The notes: a model not told the origin generated them from the letters alone. DNA of 64,000 nt from Sporosarcina sp. ZBG7A (GCF_000813425.1 NZ_JWIB01000015.1:1-64000); one strand, 5' to 3'. Counted from the stretch's first letter, positions 18,510-27,117 are shown. Numbers and translations: made by a program.

Positions 18510-18577
18510 GCTCGTAACATTGGTGTCACACAGAGAATGTATCGTAGTAGTTAGTCTTTAGATAGCAGGAAGGTAGT

Positions 18578-19420
18578 GTGACTTTGAAGAGAACAATTTG
18601 GAGAGTTATTAAATGCTCTTTCATCCTAAGTATAGTTGTAGCTGGAATCATTTTTTATGCATTTAAAATAGAGCCAAAACGTTTGGTGACAAGGGAATTT
18701 AAAGTAGAGCTATCATCGGAAGGTGGAGATTCCATCAGAGTTGTTCAGTTTTCAGATGTGCATTTGGGTCCTAATTATTCATTAAAGCAGCTTGAGAATC
18801 TGGTCGAAAGAGTAAATAAGCTTGAACCTGACATCATCGCTTTCACGGGTGATTTGATAGATGTACCATCTGCCTTTGAGGGAAGGTCAGAAATAAGTGA
18901 TATATTGGGTAAACTACGAAGTAGATATGGAAAATATGCTGTTTGGGGGAATCATGACTATGGAGGCGGTGGGGTTAGGTTTTATAAAAATATTATGAGC
19001 AAATCAGGATTTAAGCTACTTAAAAATCAGAATAGCGTCATCGAGCTTGATAGTGGAAAAGAAATAACGATTATAGGGTTGGATGATGCGATGCTTGGAC
19101 ACCCGAATATTGAAAAAGCGTATACAGGTGTTGACGATCAGGGGGACAAGTTGCTATTGCTGCATGACCCCGATCTTGTAGACAACATAACGGCTGAACG
19201 TTTTGATTTGGCGTTGGCTGGTCACAGTCACGGTGGACAAGTTGTTGTTCCACTATTTGGTCCATTGGTGACACCACCTTTGGCTAAGAAATACACAAAA
19301 GGGATGTATCAACTAGCGGAAGACAACTATTTGTATGTGAATAGTGGAATCGGCACGACGAGGATAACTGTGAGATTTTGGAATCCTCCGGAGTTATCAG
19401 TGTTTGACTTAGCTATGTAA
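18578..19420 (+). CDS. Membrane-anchored calcineurin-like metallophosphoesterase (YkuE-like)
   Basis: 280 residues. An N-terminal hydrophobic helix (about 12-30) is followed by the full metallophosphoesterase motif set: FSDVHLG, TGDLID, GNHDY, LLLHDPD and AGHSHGGQ. The GTG start at 18578 has AGGAAGG 4-5 nt upstream; TTG at 18584 is an alternative. B. subtilis YkuE is a membrane/wall-associated member, and related enzymes hydrolyse UDP-sugar lipids (LpxH-like). Sits 25 bp before the two-component operon and is probably part of it, suggesting a cell-envelope role. Confidence 0.87.
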   Translation: MTLKRTIWRVIKCSFILSIVVAGIIFYAFKIEPKRLVTREFKVELSSEGGDSIRVVQFSDVHLGPNYSLKQLENLVERVNKLEPDIIAFTGDLIDVPSAFEGRSEISDILGKLRSRYGKYAVWGNHDYGGGGVRFYKNIMSKSGFKLLKNQNSVIELDSGKEITIIGLDDAMLGHPNIEKAYTGVDDQGDKLLLLHDPDLVDNITAERFDLALAGHSHGGQVVVPLFGPLVTPPLAKKYTKGMYQLAEDNYLYVNSGIGTTRITVRFWNPPELSVFDLAM

Positions 19421-19445
19421 AATTGATGCGTAGGGGGAATGGGAA

Positions 19446-20093
19446 ATGACTATTTTAATCGCAGATGATGAGCCGCAAATGCTTAAGATACTTTCAGCAT
19501 ATTTTAAAAATGAAGGCTTTGATGTCCTGACGGCTAAAGACGGTCAGGAAGCATTAGATATAGTTGAGTCGGATAAGATCGAGTTGGCTATTTTAGATTG
19601 GATGATGCCGAAAATCGATGGCATAGACGTATGTAAATATATAAAGGATACTAGTCAAACTAAAGTTCTGATATTAACAGCGAAAGGTCAAAATCAAGAT
19701 GAGCTAAAGGCCTTACATAATGGGGCTGATGATTATATCAGGAAGCCATTTGATCCACAAATATTGTTATTAAGGGCTAAAAAACTTATGAATAGTAGCG
19801 AGGAAATTAAAGTAAGCGATATAAGGATAATGGAGAATGAAAAAAAAGCGTACAAGCATGAAGAACAATTGCAACTTACCAAAATCGAATATGATTTGTT
19901 GCTGTTTTTCAGTAGAAATAAAGGAGTTATCCTATCAAGAGAAACGATTATTAATCGGGTTTGGGGCATGGGTTATGATGGTGATCCTAGAACAGTCGAT
20001 ACGCATATCCGAAGACTAAGAACTAAAATTGGTACTGATATTATCAAAACTTACAGGGGGGTAGGCTATTGTTTGGAGGTGCAGGGAGATTAA
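19446..20093 (+). CDS. OmpR-family response regulator
   Basis: 215 residues. Receiver with acidic pair D7/D8, phospho-acceptor D51 (ILDWMMPKIDG), LILTAKG and IRKPFDP; winged-helix domain from about 125 with VWGMGYDGDPRTVDTHIRRLR. GGGGG-type site 7 nt before the ATG. Together with the kinase, the phosphoesterase before it and the glycosidase lipoprotein after it, it forms what looks like a four-gene envelope unit. It is more AT-rich than the genes at 14-16 kb. Confidence 0.92.
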   Translation: MTILIADDEPQMLKILSAYFKNEGFDVLTAKDGQEALDIVESDKIELAILDWMMPKIDGIDVCKYIKDTSQTKVLILTAKGQNQDELKALHNGADDYIRKPFDPQILLLRAKKLMNSSEEIKVSDIRIMENEKKAYKHEEQLQLTKIEYDLLLFFSRNKGVILSRETIINRVWGMGYDGDPRTVDTHIRRLRTKIGTDIIKTYRGVGYCLEVQGD

Positions 20094-21456
20094 AATAGGG
20101 ACCAAGTTTTCAGTTGGTGTTTCATCCATTGTAATTTGCACGTTTATATTTTTAATAGTAGCAAATATTTTCTTGGTCGACAGATATTATATATATGAGC
20201 AAAGAAAGATTTTAAACGAGGTAGCGAACGATATACGTAGTGTTCCCGAAAATAATTTTGTGAGTGACTTGGAACGCATAGAAGAGGAACACGCCGTAAC
20301 TATTGTATATTCAGAAGTCAGTAGTAATTTAGATCAACTAAATGATAGCATAAAATCAAAATTTGAAATGAAGAAATTAAAGCTAAATAAATTTTGGATT
20401 ACGGAAAATACGTTAAATACTTTGCAGAACAATAGTGTAAATAAAATATATGATCAAGGTGTAAGTAAATATAAAGTTTTAACGAAATTTATAAAAATAG
20501 ATAATTATATTATTGCCATAGCGTTACCTTTACCTCATATGGAAGAAACGATCCAAATCATTAATCGGTTTAATATAGTGCTAATGATTGTTTCAGTAAT
20601 TCTGATTATTTTTTTAGTGGTTATTCTATCTAAAAAAATTACGAAACCTTTAGAATCCTTGAAAGGACTGTCTCAGGATATAGCCAGTTTGAAATTTAGG
20701 AAAGAAGAGATTACCACCAATGATGAGATAGGCGATCTTGCAAAAAGTATAAATAGTATGAGTGAGAAATTAGAGAAAGCCCATAATGAGATCAGTGTTC
20801 AAAATAAGCGATTGAGAGAACTAATGTCAGATGTGTCCCACGAGTTAAAAACACCACTATCCATAGTGAAAGTGTATGAACAAGGTATAGTGGACGGTTT
20901 AGATGACGGAACGTACAGGGATGTAATTGAAGAGCAGATTGAGAAAATGGATTTATTGATAGGGAAGCTTTTGTTCTGGGCAGAGTTAGAAAGTAGTTCA
21001 TTAAAAAAATGTGATTTTGATATAGGGAAAAGGATTATCGACACTACAGAAAAATACACGCTCATACTACACGAAAACTGTATTGATTTATCATTAAATA
21101 TAGATGTGGAAAAGGAATATATTATTTGTGCTGAGCAAGAAGGGATAGATGTTGTACTCGATAATTTGGTTACCAATGCTATTAAATATACCAATGATAA
21201 GCGTATTGAAATTACGTTAACTAAAGATACTAATGGCGTCAATCTTACAATTGCTAACGGAGTTGGGGATATAGACGAAAGTGATTTAGAAAATATATGG
21301 AGACCATTTTATGTATTAGAAAAATCGAGAAGTAAGGAACTTTCTGGTACAGGATTGGGCTTGCCTATTATCAAAACCATTTTGGATAATCACAAACTAG
21401 ATTATGGATTCAAGTTGAAAAATAATAGATTAACGTTTTTTGTCACATTCGCGTAA
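20089..21456 (+). CDS. Sensor histidine kinase with a probable ATT start codon
   Basis: 455 residues if read from ATT at 20089. That start sits 8 nt after GGAGGT (20075-20080), overlaps the regulator's stop, and yields a normal MKIGTKFSVG N-terminus and a complete first membrane helix. The first standard in-frame start (TTG 20173) would remove most of TM1 and has no ribosome binding site. Layout: TM1 about 8-28, sensor about 29-155, TM2 about 165-185, HAMP, HisKA with H251 in SHELKTP, and HATPase with NLVTNAIKYTN and GTGLGLPI. Partner of the regulator at 19446. Confidence 0.88.
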   Translation: MKIGTKFSVGVSSIVICTFIFLIVANIFLVDRYYIYEQRKILNEVANDIRSVPENNFVSDLERIEEEHAVTIVYSEVSSNLDQLNDSIKSKFEMKKLKLNKFWITENTLNTLQNNSVNKIYDQGVSKYKVLTKFIKIDNYIIAIALPLPHMEETIQIINRFNIVLMIVSVILIIFLVVILSKKITKPLESLKGLSQDIASLKFRKEEITTNDEIGDLAKSINSMSEKLEKAHNEISVQNKRLRELMSDVSHELKTPLSIVKVYEQGIVDGLDDGTYRDVIEEQIEKMDLLIGKLLFWAELESSSLKKCDFDIGKRIIDTTEKYTLILHENCIDLSLNIDVEKEYIICAEQEGIDVVLDNLVTNAIKYTNDKRIEITLTKDTNGVNLTIANGVGDIDESDLENIWRPFYVLEKSRSKELSGTGLGLPIIKTILDNHKLDYGFKLKNNRLTFFVTFA

Positions 21457-21492
21457 CGCACTCCCAATACTCTAGTGGTGGAGGTGTGGTAC

Positions 21493-23799
21493 ATGAAAAA
21501 AACACTACCAGTCATGTTAATAGCTGCAATGGTAACTAGTGTTCTTGCGGGGTGTGTGAATGACAAAAGCGTACCAAGCAAAGTGGATAATACCCAAATA
21601 GCTAATCTGGATTTTAACTTTAATGTGGATCCAGAGACCCTAGCGTTGGAGGTAGAGTCCAATGGAATTGCTGAGAGGGCATCGGAACCACTGGAGAAGA
21701 TGGAAGTTTCAAATTTAAAAGACAGTGGAGACACGATTACCTGGTCCTATTTAGAAAAGGATATTGATGTTGAAATTAAGAAAAGTGTTAAGTATGTTGA
21801 TGTATCTATAAAATCTAGCAAAGATGAGGACAACATGTTTGCATGGCCTAAAGTGACAGGTGATGCATATATGCTCCCGTTAAATCAAGGGAAGTATATT
21901 CCAAGTAATGATTCTGTTTGGAAGGATTATTTAAGTGAAGAAAAAATGAAAGTGATTGAAGCTTTATCTATGCAGTTTTTTGCAGTCGATAAAAGTTCAT
22001 ATTCGCTAGTCTATATAATTAATAATCCTTATAACAGTGAACTTAATTTTAATACAGACAATAATATCGAGTTTACTTATAATCATGAGTTTCCAGCGAT
22101 AAATGAACAGAAGGACTATGGTTTTAGAATATATGTAACAGATAAAAACCCAGTAGATGTTGCTAAGACTTATAAAAATTATTTAATCGAACAAGGGGCA
22201 TTCAAAACCTTGGCAGATAAGGCAGAAGAAAATAGTAATATAGAAAAACTATACGGTGCACCCCATGCTTACTTTTGGGATAGAACTGTGATTTCAGAGG
22301 AAAATATAGAGTGGGCTAAGCTGAGAGACCACCTACCCGAAAAACTGAAATCATGGATTCAGGGATTATTAACTACTAAAGTTGAGGATGGATCAGAACT
22401 CTCAGCGGCCTTCGATGATTTAAATAACTTAGATTATGTAGACAAATATACTGAAAATAGAATAGTAAAAGGCTTAAGTGCCGTGATGCAACTAAAAGAA
22501 TTCTATGATCCGGAAATATTTACTGAAATAGATAAAGAAACGCAAAAGCTAGTAAACAAGAAAATAGAAAATCTAAATCCTATTGAGTTGATTGACCTAA
22601 ATAAGAGATTGTTTAAAAGTGAACTTGGAAATGCAGTTGACCCAATAGAGCAATGGGCAGATGCAAACACTGTCAATGTGATAAAGGATATGAAGGATTC
22701 AGGATTAGGAAACATGTGGATTGGACTGGACGACTGGCAGGAAGGATTTATTAAACCAGAATTAGTGAAAGAAGCAGAAGATCTCGGCTATTTAATAGGC
22801 ACCTATGATTCATATCATTCAATCCACGAACCAGGTAAAGAAAAGTGGGAAACCGCTAAGTTTAAGGATACCTCACTTTATGAGAATGCAACTGTAACTA
22901 ATAAAGATGGGAATAAGATTGAAGGATTCCAAGGTGAAGGTAGAAAGTTGAATCCCACTCTTGCAATGCCTAGTGTAAAAGAAAGAATAACTTCGATTTT
23001 AGAAACAGGCATAAAATTCAACTCATGGTTTTTAGACACGGATGGTACTGGAGAAATCTACGATGATTATTCGCCGGAACATATTACCACTGAAAAAGAA
23101 GACATCCAAGCTAGAATAAAAAGAATGGAGTATCTGCAGAAAAAATGGAAAATGGTAGTTGGAACAGAAGGCGGCAATGATTTTGCAAACAAGACGATTG
23201 CCTTTGCTCATGGAATAGAAACGCCATCTTTTTCTTGGATGGATGAGGATATGAAAACAAATAAAGATAGTAAGTACTACGTTGGGAGATACTATTCGAG
23301 TAATGGTGGGGTTCCAGAACTGTTTTCTAAACAAATACCTATAAAGGATAAATACAAGAAATTATTTATGGATTCAAACTACACGATTCCATTGTATAAG
23401 TTGGTTTACAACGATTCAGTGATCACGACTTATTGGTGGGGATGGGGAACCTTAAAAGTAGAAGATGAAATTACAAATAGGATGTTGTATGAGGTGCTCT
23501 ATAATGTCCCTCCCTTATATCATATAGATAAACACGAGTGGGAAAAACATAAAGAAACAATCGTAAGACACTCTAATGTTTGGTCAAATTTCAGTGAAAA
23601 AGCAATAACAAAAGAAATGACAGATTTTAAAATCGTATCAGATGATAGACTTGTCCAAATGACTGAGTATGGTGAATCATTAAGTGTAGTAGCCAATTTC
23701 TCAGAAGATGAATTTAATTACCAGGGCGAGACAATACCAGGTAAATCATTATTAATCATTGATGGAAATAGTAAAACTATCTATACGCCGAAAAAGTAA
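21493..23799 (+). CDS. Surface lipoprotein, GH129/GH101-related glycoside hydrolase
   Basis: 768 residues from the ATG at 21493 (GGAGGTG 7 nt upstream). Lipobox LAGC (C21) anchors it outside the cell. An N-terminal beta-rich part (about 30-250) precedes a TIM-barrel-like region with NMWIGLDDW, NSWFLDTDG, VVGTEGG and PSFSWMDED, giving plausible catalytic acids. The pattern resembles the Pfam family of glycosidases related to GH101/GH129 (alpha-N-acetylgalactosaminidases). Assignment by eye; substrate unknown. It follows the kinase by 36 bp, so the two-component system may sense or control a surface glycan. Confidence 0.65.
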   Translation: MKKTLPVMLIAAMVTSVLAGCVNDKSVPSKVDNTQIANLDFNFNVDPETLALEVESNGIAERASEPLEKMEVSNLKDSGDTITWSYLEKDIDVEIKKSVKYVDVSIKSSKDEDNMFAWPKVTGDAYMLPLNQGKYIPSNDSVWKDYLSEEKMKVIEALSMQFFAVDKSSYSLVYIINNPYNSELNFNTDNNIEFTYNHEFPAINEQKDYGFRIYVTDKNPVDVAKTYKNYLIEQGAFKTLADKAEENSNIEKLYGAPHAYFWDRTVISEENIEWAKLRDHLPEKLKSWIQGLLTTKVEDGSELSAAFDDLNNLDYVDKYTENRIVKGLSAVMQLKEFYDPEIFTEIDKETQKLVNKKIENLNPIELIDLNKRLFKSELGNAVDPIEQWADANTVNVIKDMKDSGLGNMWIGLDDWQEGFIKPELVKEAEDLGYLIGTYDSYHSIHEPGKEKWETAKFKDTSLYENATVTNKDGNKIEGFQGEGRKLNPTLAMPSVKERITSILETGIKFNSWFLDTDGTGEIYDDYSPEHITTEKEDIQARIKRMEYLQKKWKMVVGTEGGNDFANKTIAFAHGIETPSFSWMDEDMKTNKDSKYYVGRYYSSNGGVPELFSKQIPIKDKYKKLFMDSNYTIPLYKLVYNDSVITTYWWGWGTLKVEDEITNRMLYEVLYNVPPLYHIDKHEWEKHKETIVRHSNVWSNFSEKAITKEMTDFKIVSDDRLVQMTEYGESLSVVANFSEDEFNYQGETIPGKSLLIIDGNSKTIYTPKK

Positions 23800-23956
23800 G
23801 CGCGAAAACTGCAACTTTCTAAGTGTTGATTTTTACTAAGACAATTGTCCAATACATGATTTTCTTGGTAGGTTGCTCTTGCCACAACTTATAGCTAGTA
23901 TTAAAAAAAATATATATGCTTAAATGTAAGAGGTATTGGTAAAATCCAAATGAATT

Positions 23957-24003
23957 AAAAGGCATCGTTTACTCATTTTTTGAGAGAACGATGCCTTTTT
24001 TTA
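23957..24003 (+). terminator. Terminator of the phosphoesterase/two-component/glycosidase unit
   Basis: 13-bp perfect stem (23957-23969 with 23987-23999) followed by T-run. The 157 bp before it hold nothing else recognisable. Confidence 0.85.
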
Positions 24004-24081
24004 GGTGAAAATATTTTTGGTTAATATAAGAAACGAATACAATAGATGCTTTATAAAAATGTTCACTTACATTATGACCCG

Positions 24082-24489
24082 TCAATACATTGGATGAGTT
24101 TCATTGAGCTCTAATAAATCCCATAAGTTTCCGTATAAATCCTTGAAAACTGCTACAGTTCCATACGATTCTTCACTGGGTTCCCGCGCGAACTCTATAT
24201 TTATTGAGACCATTTCATTGTAATCTCTCCAAAAATCATCTGTCCTTAGAAATAAAAAAACGCGCCCCCCAGATTGGTTTCCAATGAATTGCTCTTGCTC
24301 TGGATTTGATGCTTTTGCTAATAGTATCGCGGAACCAGATCCTGAGGGAGATACTACTACCCAGCGCTTATCTTGCTTCGGCTGATACGTATCCTCCACT
24401 AGGTTAAATTTGAGCTTTTTTGTATAAAATTCTATCGCCTCATCATAGTCTTTAACTACCAAAGCCGTATGTAATATTGACTGTGTCAT
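24082..24489 (-). CDS. VOC-family (glyoxalase/bleomycin-resistance fold) protein
   Basis: 135 residues. The start is set at ATG 24489 because AGGAG lies 8 nt upstream of it; ATG 24495 is too close. Single vicinal-oxygen-chelate domain with LHTALVVKDYDEAIEFYTKKLKF at the start and FKDLYGNLWDLLE at the end. Members are metal-dependent dioxygenases, lyases or antibiotic-binding proteins; no specific role can be assigned. Confidence 0.83.
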   Translation of the reverse strand: MTQSILHTALVVKDYDEAIEFYTKKLKFNLVEDTYQPKQDKRWVVVSPSGSGSAILLAKASNPEQEQFIGNQSGGRVFLFLRTDDFWRDYNEMVSINIEFAREPSEESYGTVAVFKDLYGNLWDLLELNETHPMY

Positions 24490-24659
24490 TAGCATTCACT
24501 CCTTTAATAGGTTTGTAAATTCTTTCATTTCAATCAGAAACTATAAGGTGTGTTTTAGTTTTTAATTGTTTTTGACCAAAGGTTTCTCGGTGTGTCGTGT
24601 AGAAATGTTTAATCTAAGTGATGATTTTACCCAATGAACAAACAGGGAGGTGGAACACG

Positions 24660-25010
24660 GTGATTTATATTGATCCCGATGTGAATTTGCATACGGAAGA
24701 ATTTGTACAGGTCATTATTGAGTTTAGCACGAGCCCTGCCCATGTCGCCATATTATCAAATTCCTTTTTGTCATTGGAACAAGCGACAGAACAAGTCGAA
24801 CAAAGCCACAGACACTTCCAAAAGGAACTCGAGATATTCTTGGGGGAAAAGCATTATCCATATACGATCGTGCACTATTATAAAAAAGGTATAAACGGTG
24901 TCGCTTTAGAACTGCAAGGAATTGCTATCCAGCATCTATTGTCATCCCAAGTGATCAAATCGATCCTTCCGAATCGTGAAATGAGAATTCCAGAAAACCC
25001 AATAATGTGA
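24660..25010 (+). CDS. Free-standing I9-type protease inhibitor/propeptide domain
   Basis: 116 residues from GTG 24660, with GGGAGG 9 nt upstream. It has no signal peptide and no protease domain. The whole protein is alignable to the I9 propeptide of the Vpr-like protease encoded at 27300: both have VxxIIEF...P, a (I/L)S(L)xxAxxxVexSHxxF(K/Q)K segment and a final NGVAxxxxGxxIxxLLxxxxVKxI-type ending. I9 domains chaperone and inhibit subtilisin-like proteases. It may be a cytoplasmic inhibitor or a fragment of a lost protease; the good ribosome binding site and own terminator favour a real gene. Confidence 0.65.
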   Translation: MIYIDPDVNLHTEEFVQVIIEFSTSPAHVAILSNSFLSLEQATEQVEQSHRHFQKELEIFLGEKHYPYTIVHYYKKGINGVALELQGIAIQHLLSSQVIKSILPNREMRIPENPIM

Positions 25011-25026
25011 TTCACCATTTATAAAA

Positions 25027-25069
25027 AAAACAGCCCATCTGTGTGTAAGTTGATACGCGGATGGGTTTT
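25027..25069 (+). terminator. Terminator of the I9-domain gene
   Basis: Imperfect 14-bp stem around CAGCCCATCTGTG/CGCGGATGGG, then TTTT. It is related in sequence to the terminator at 27078. Confidence 0.65.
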
Positions 25070-25091
25070 GTCATCTAGAAGCAGTGGATTG

Positions 25092-25120
25092 TTTGACACT
25101 TACCTACTAGTAAGTTAGTG
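25092..25120 (+). promoter_or_regulatory. TetR promoter with palindromic operator; probably leaderless
   Basis: TTTGAC-like -35 at 25092 and TAGTGT-like -10 at 25115. Between them is ACTTAC-6-GTAAGT (25098-25115), only 12 nt from the ATG at 25128. No Shine-Dalgarno lies before that ATG, so the mRNA may be leaderless and the operator autoregulatory. Confidence 0.5.
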
Positions 25121-25127
25121 TTTACGT

Positions 25128-25694
25128 ATGGAAAATAGAAAATCACAAATTATCGAGTTGGCATTGAGAAATATTTCTGAAAGAGGTTACTTGTCATTTA
25201 GTTATGACGATTTAGCTAAAGAGTTGAATGTAACAAAAGCGAGCATTCATTATCATTTCATGAAAAAAGAAGACTTGGGCTTGGCTGTCTGCGCAAAAAT
25301 AAAAGTTGGTCTAGAGACAACTTATAACGAAGTAGTTCAGTTGGATGCGAATCCTAAAGAAAGGTTATGGGCATTCATTTTCAAAAGAACTGAAAAAATA
25401 GGAGACAATGAAATATGTCCATTATCTTCGTTGCAAGCGGATTACAACTACATTCCGGAGTCGATGCAAAAAGCTGTTCATGGATTGAGTGAAATGGAAA
25501 TTAGATACACCCAAAATCTACTTGAAGATATAAATGATGAAAGGAAAGGTCCGGGATTTCAAGATACCCCTGCAATGGCTGCACTAATGATTGCAAGTGT
25601 AAAAGGAGCACTTCAATATCGTCGGGTATTAGGATCGGATTTTCTTTTCTCTGTGTCCACACAATTAAAAAAGATGCTGGAAATGGAGAAGTAA
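25128..25694 (+). CDS. TetR-family repressor
   Basis: 188 residues. N-terminal helix-turn-helix at about 24-45 (YDDLAKELNVTKASIHYHFMKKEDL), then an all-helical ligand domain that includes ICPLSSLQADYNYIP, typical of the LmrA/YxaF-like subgroup. It precedes fabF by 28 bp and a palindromic operator overlaps its own promoter, so it probably controls itself and fabF. The ligand is unknown; an acyl or aromatic compound is plausible given the partner. Confidence 0.87.
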   Translation: MENRKSQIIELALRNISERGYLSFSYDDLAKELNVTKASIHYHFMKKEDLGLAVCAKIKVGLETTYNEVVQLDANPKERLWAFIFKRTEKIGDNEICPLSSLQADYNYIPESMQKAVHGLSEMEIRYTQNLLEDINDERKGPGFQDTPAMAALMIASVKGALQYRRVLGSDFLFSVSTQLKKMLEMEK

Positions 25695-25722
25695 CTTTAC
25701 TGAAATATATGGGGGATATTAA

Positions 25723-26958
25723 ATGAAACGTAGAGTGGTAGTAACGGGATACGGAGTTGTATCACCATTAGGAAATGATGTAGAGACGCTTTGGAATAAT
25801 ATTGAAAACGGAAAGTCTGGTATTCAAACCATTGAATCTGAAGACTTCAAAGAGATTAATACGCGGATTGCTGGACTTGTATCCGACTTTGATGCGGAAC
25901 AGTACTTTGACAAAAAAGAACTGGGCAAATACGATTTGTTTGCACAATATGCCTATGCAGCTGCCAAACAAGCAATTGACCAATCTGGAATTGACGAAGA
26001 CTCAGTGAATAAAGAGCGCGTTGGTGTCTATGTAGGTTCAGGAATTGGCGGAATTGACACGGTTATGGATAACCACAAAGTACTCCTGGAAAAAGGGGTT
26101 AGAAGAGTATCACCATTTATGGTGCCGATGATGATTAGCAATATGGCAGCAGGCATTATTGCCATAAAAAATGGATTAAAGGGTCCAAGTTTTGCTCCTG
26201 TTTCAGCCTGTGCAACAGGCAATCATGCCATAGGAGAAGCGTATTTAAACATTTTGCACGGCTATTCTGATGCGATTGTGGCAGGTGGTGCTGAAGCATC
26301 CATCAATCCACTGTCTTTCGCAGGTTTCTCGAAAATGAGAGCAATGTCTACACATAATGATTCACCTGAACAAGCAAGCCGTCCTTTCGATAAAAGTCGA
26401 GATGGATTTGTCATGTCTGAAGGATCCGGCATTCTAGTGTTAGAAGAGTATGACCACGCGATCAAACGAGGTGCAACCATCCTAGGGGAAATTGTAGGAT
26501 ATGCGTCAACAACTGATGCCTTCCATATTACTTCTCCAGATTACGATGGAGCAGCCAGAGCTATGAAATTGGCGCTAGAACGAGCACAAATAAAACCTGA
26601 GGATATTGCCTACATTAACGCTCACGGAACAAGTACGACAGAAGGTGACATTTCAGAAACAAAAGCAATTAAAGAAGCATTTGGTTCTCATGCGTATAAG
26701 GTGAAAGTCAGCTCCACGAAATCTATGACAGGACACCTTTTTGGAGCGGCAGGAGGCATCGAATCCATTATTACACTAAAAAGTATCGAACAAAACCTTG
26801 CACCTGCAACCATTAATTTAGATACACCAGATGAGGAATGTGATTTAGATTACGTTCCAAACGAAGCGGTGGAAATGGAAGTGAACTATGCAATTTCAAA
26901 TGGATTTGGGTTTGGCGGACACAATGCCGTGCTTGTTTTTAAGAAGGTTTCATCATAA
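25723..26958 (+). CDS. fabF: 3-oxoacyl-[acyl-carrier-protein] synthase II (FabF-type)
   Basis: 411 residues, full length. Catalytic triad Cys163 (VSACATG), His301 (NAHGTSTTEGD) and His338 (TGHLFGAAG), plus the C-terminal NGFGFGGHNA. It condenses malonyl-ACP with acyl-ACP in fatty-acid elongation. No fabH or other fab gene is nearby and it is paired with a TetR regulator, so it may be an inducible second FabF rather than the housekeeping copy. GGGGGA site 8 nt before the ATG. Confidence 0.92.
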   Translation: MKRRVVVTGYGVVSPLGNDVETLWNNIENGKSGIQTIESEDFKEINTRIAGLVSDFDAEQYFDKKELGKYDLFAQYAYAAAKQAIDQSGIDEDSVNKERVGVYVGSGIGGIDTVMDNHKVLLEKGVRRVSPFMVPMMISNMAAGIIAIKNGLKGPSFAPVSACATGNHAIGEAYLNILHGYSDAIVAGGAEASINPLSFAGFSKMRAMSTHNDSPEQASRPFDKSRDGFVMSEGSGILVLEEYDHAIKRGATILGEIVGYASTTDAFHITSPDYDGAARAMKLALERAQIKPEDIAYINAHGTSTTEGDISETKAIKEAFGSHAYKVKVSSTKSMTGHLFGAAGGIESIITLKSIEQNLAPATINLDTPDEECDLDYVPNEAVEMEVNYAISNGFGFGGHNAVLVFKKVSS

Positions 26959-26984
26959 GTGAGTTAAGAATTAGTCTTGCATAG

Positions 26985-27056
26985 GTCGCCGTCGAAATTC
27001 ACGAACTGTTGTCATCCAAGTTCAATATAGCAATGTTAACAAATCTAATAATGTAA
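26985..27056 (+). pseudogene. Decayed second copy of the I9-domain gene's 3' end
   Basis: In frame from 26991 the sequence reads VEIHELLSSKFNIAMLTNLIM then stop. The I9 gene at 24660 ends AIQHLLSSQ...ENPIM then stop. Both are followed by a related CAGCCCATCTG-type terminator. An in-frame stop at 26982 and the lack of any start show that it is a truncated remnant. The rest of 26959-27299 holds its terminator and the leader of the protease gene. Confidence 0.6.
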
Positions 27057-27077
27057 CCCTCCATAATAAGAATCAGC

Positions 27078-27117
27078 CCATCTGCGTGAAAATTACGTGC
27101 AGATGGTTTTTTTTTTT
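27078..27117 (+). terminator. Terminator downstream of fabF and the I9 remnant
   Basis: 8-bp stem CCATCTGC/GCAGATGG followed by an 11-T run. Confidence 0.75.

Larger units (their letters stand above)
18136..18577. other. Long intergenic region without a recognisable gene
   Basis: 442 bp between doxX-like and the phosphoesterase gene. It contains a 36-codon minus-strand reading frame (18278-18388), facing TGGTCA/TGACCA motifs near 18383 and 18443, and a terminator at 18483-18509 with no gene before it. The stray terminator suggests that an older gene decayed here. No transposase or terminal repeats were found. Confidence 0.5.

Noticed and set aside
18136..18577. Insertion-sequence remnant
   Set aside because: No transposase motif, terminal inverted repeat or target duplication could be identified.
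20173..20175. TTG as start of the second kinase
   Set aside because: It would remove most of the first membrane helix and has no ribosome binding site; ATT 20089 fits far better.
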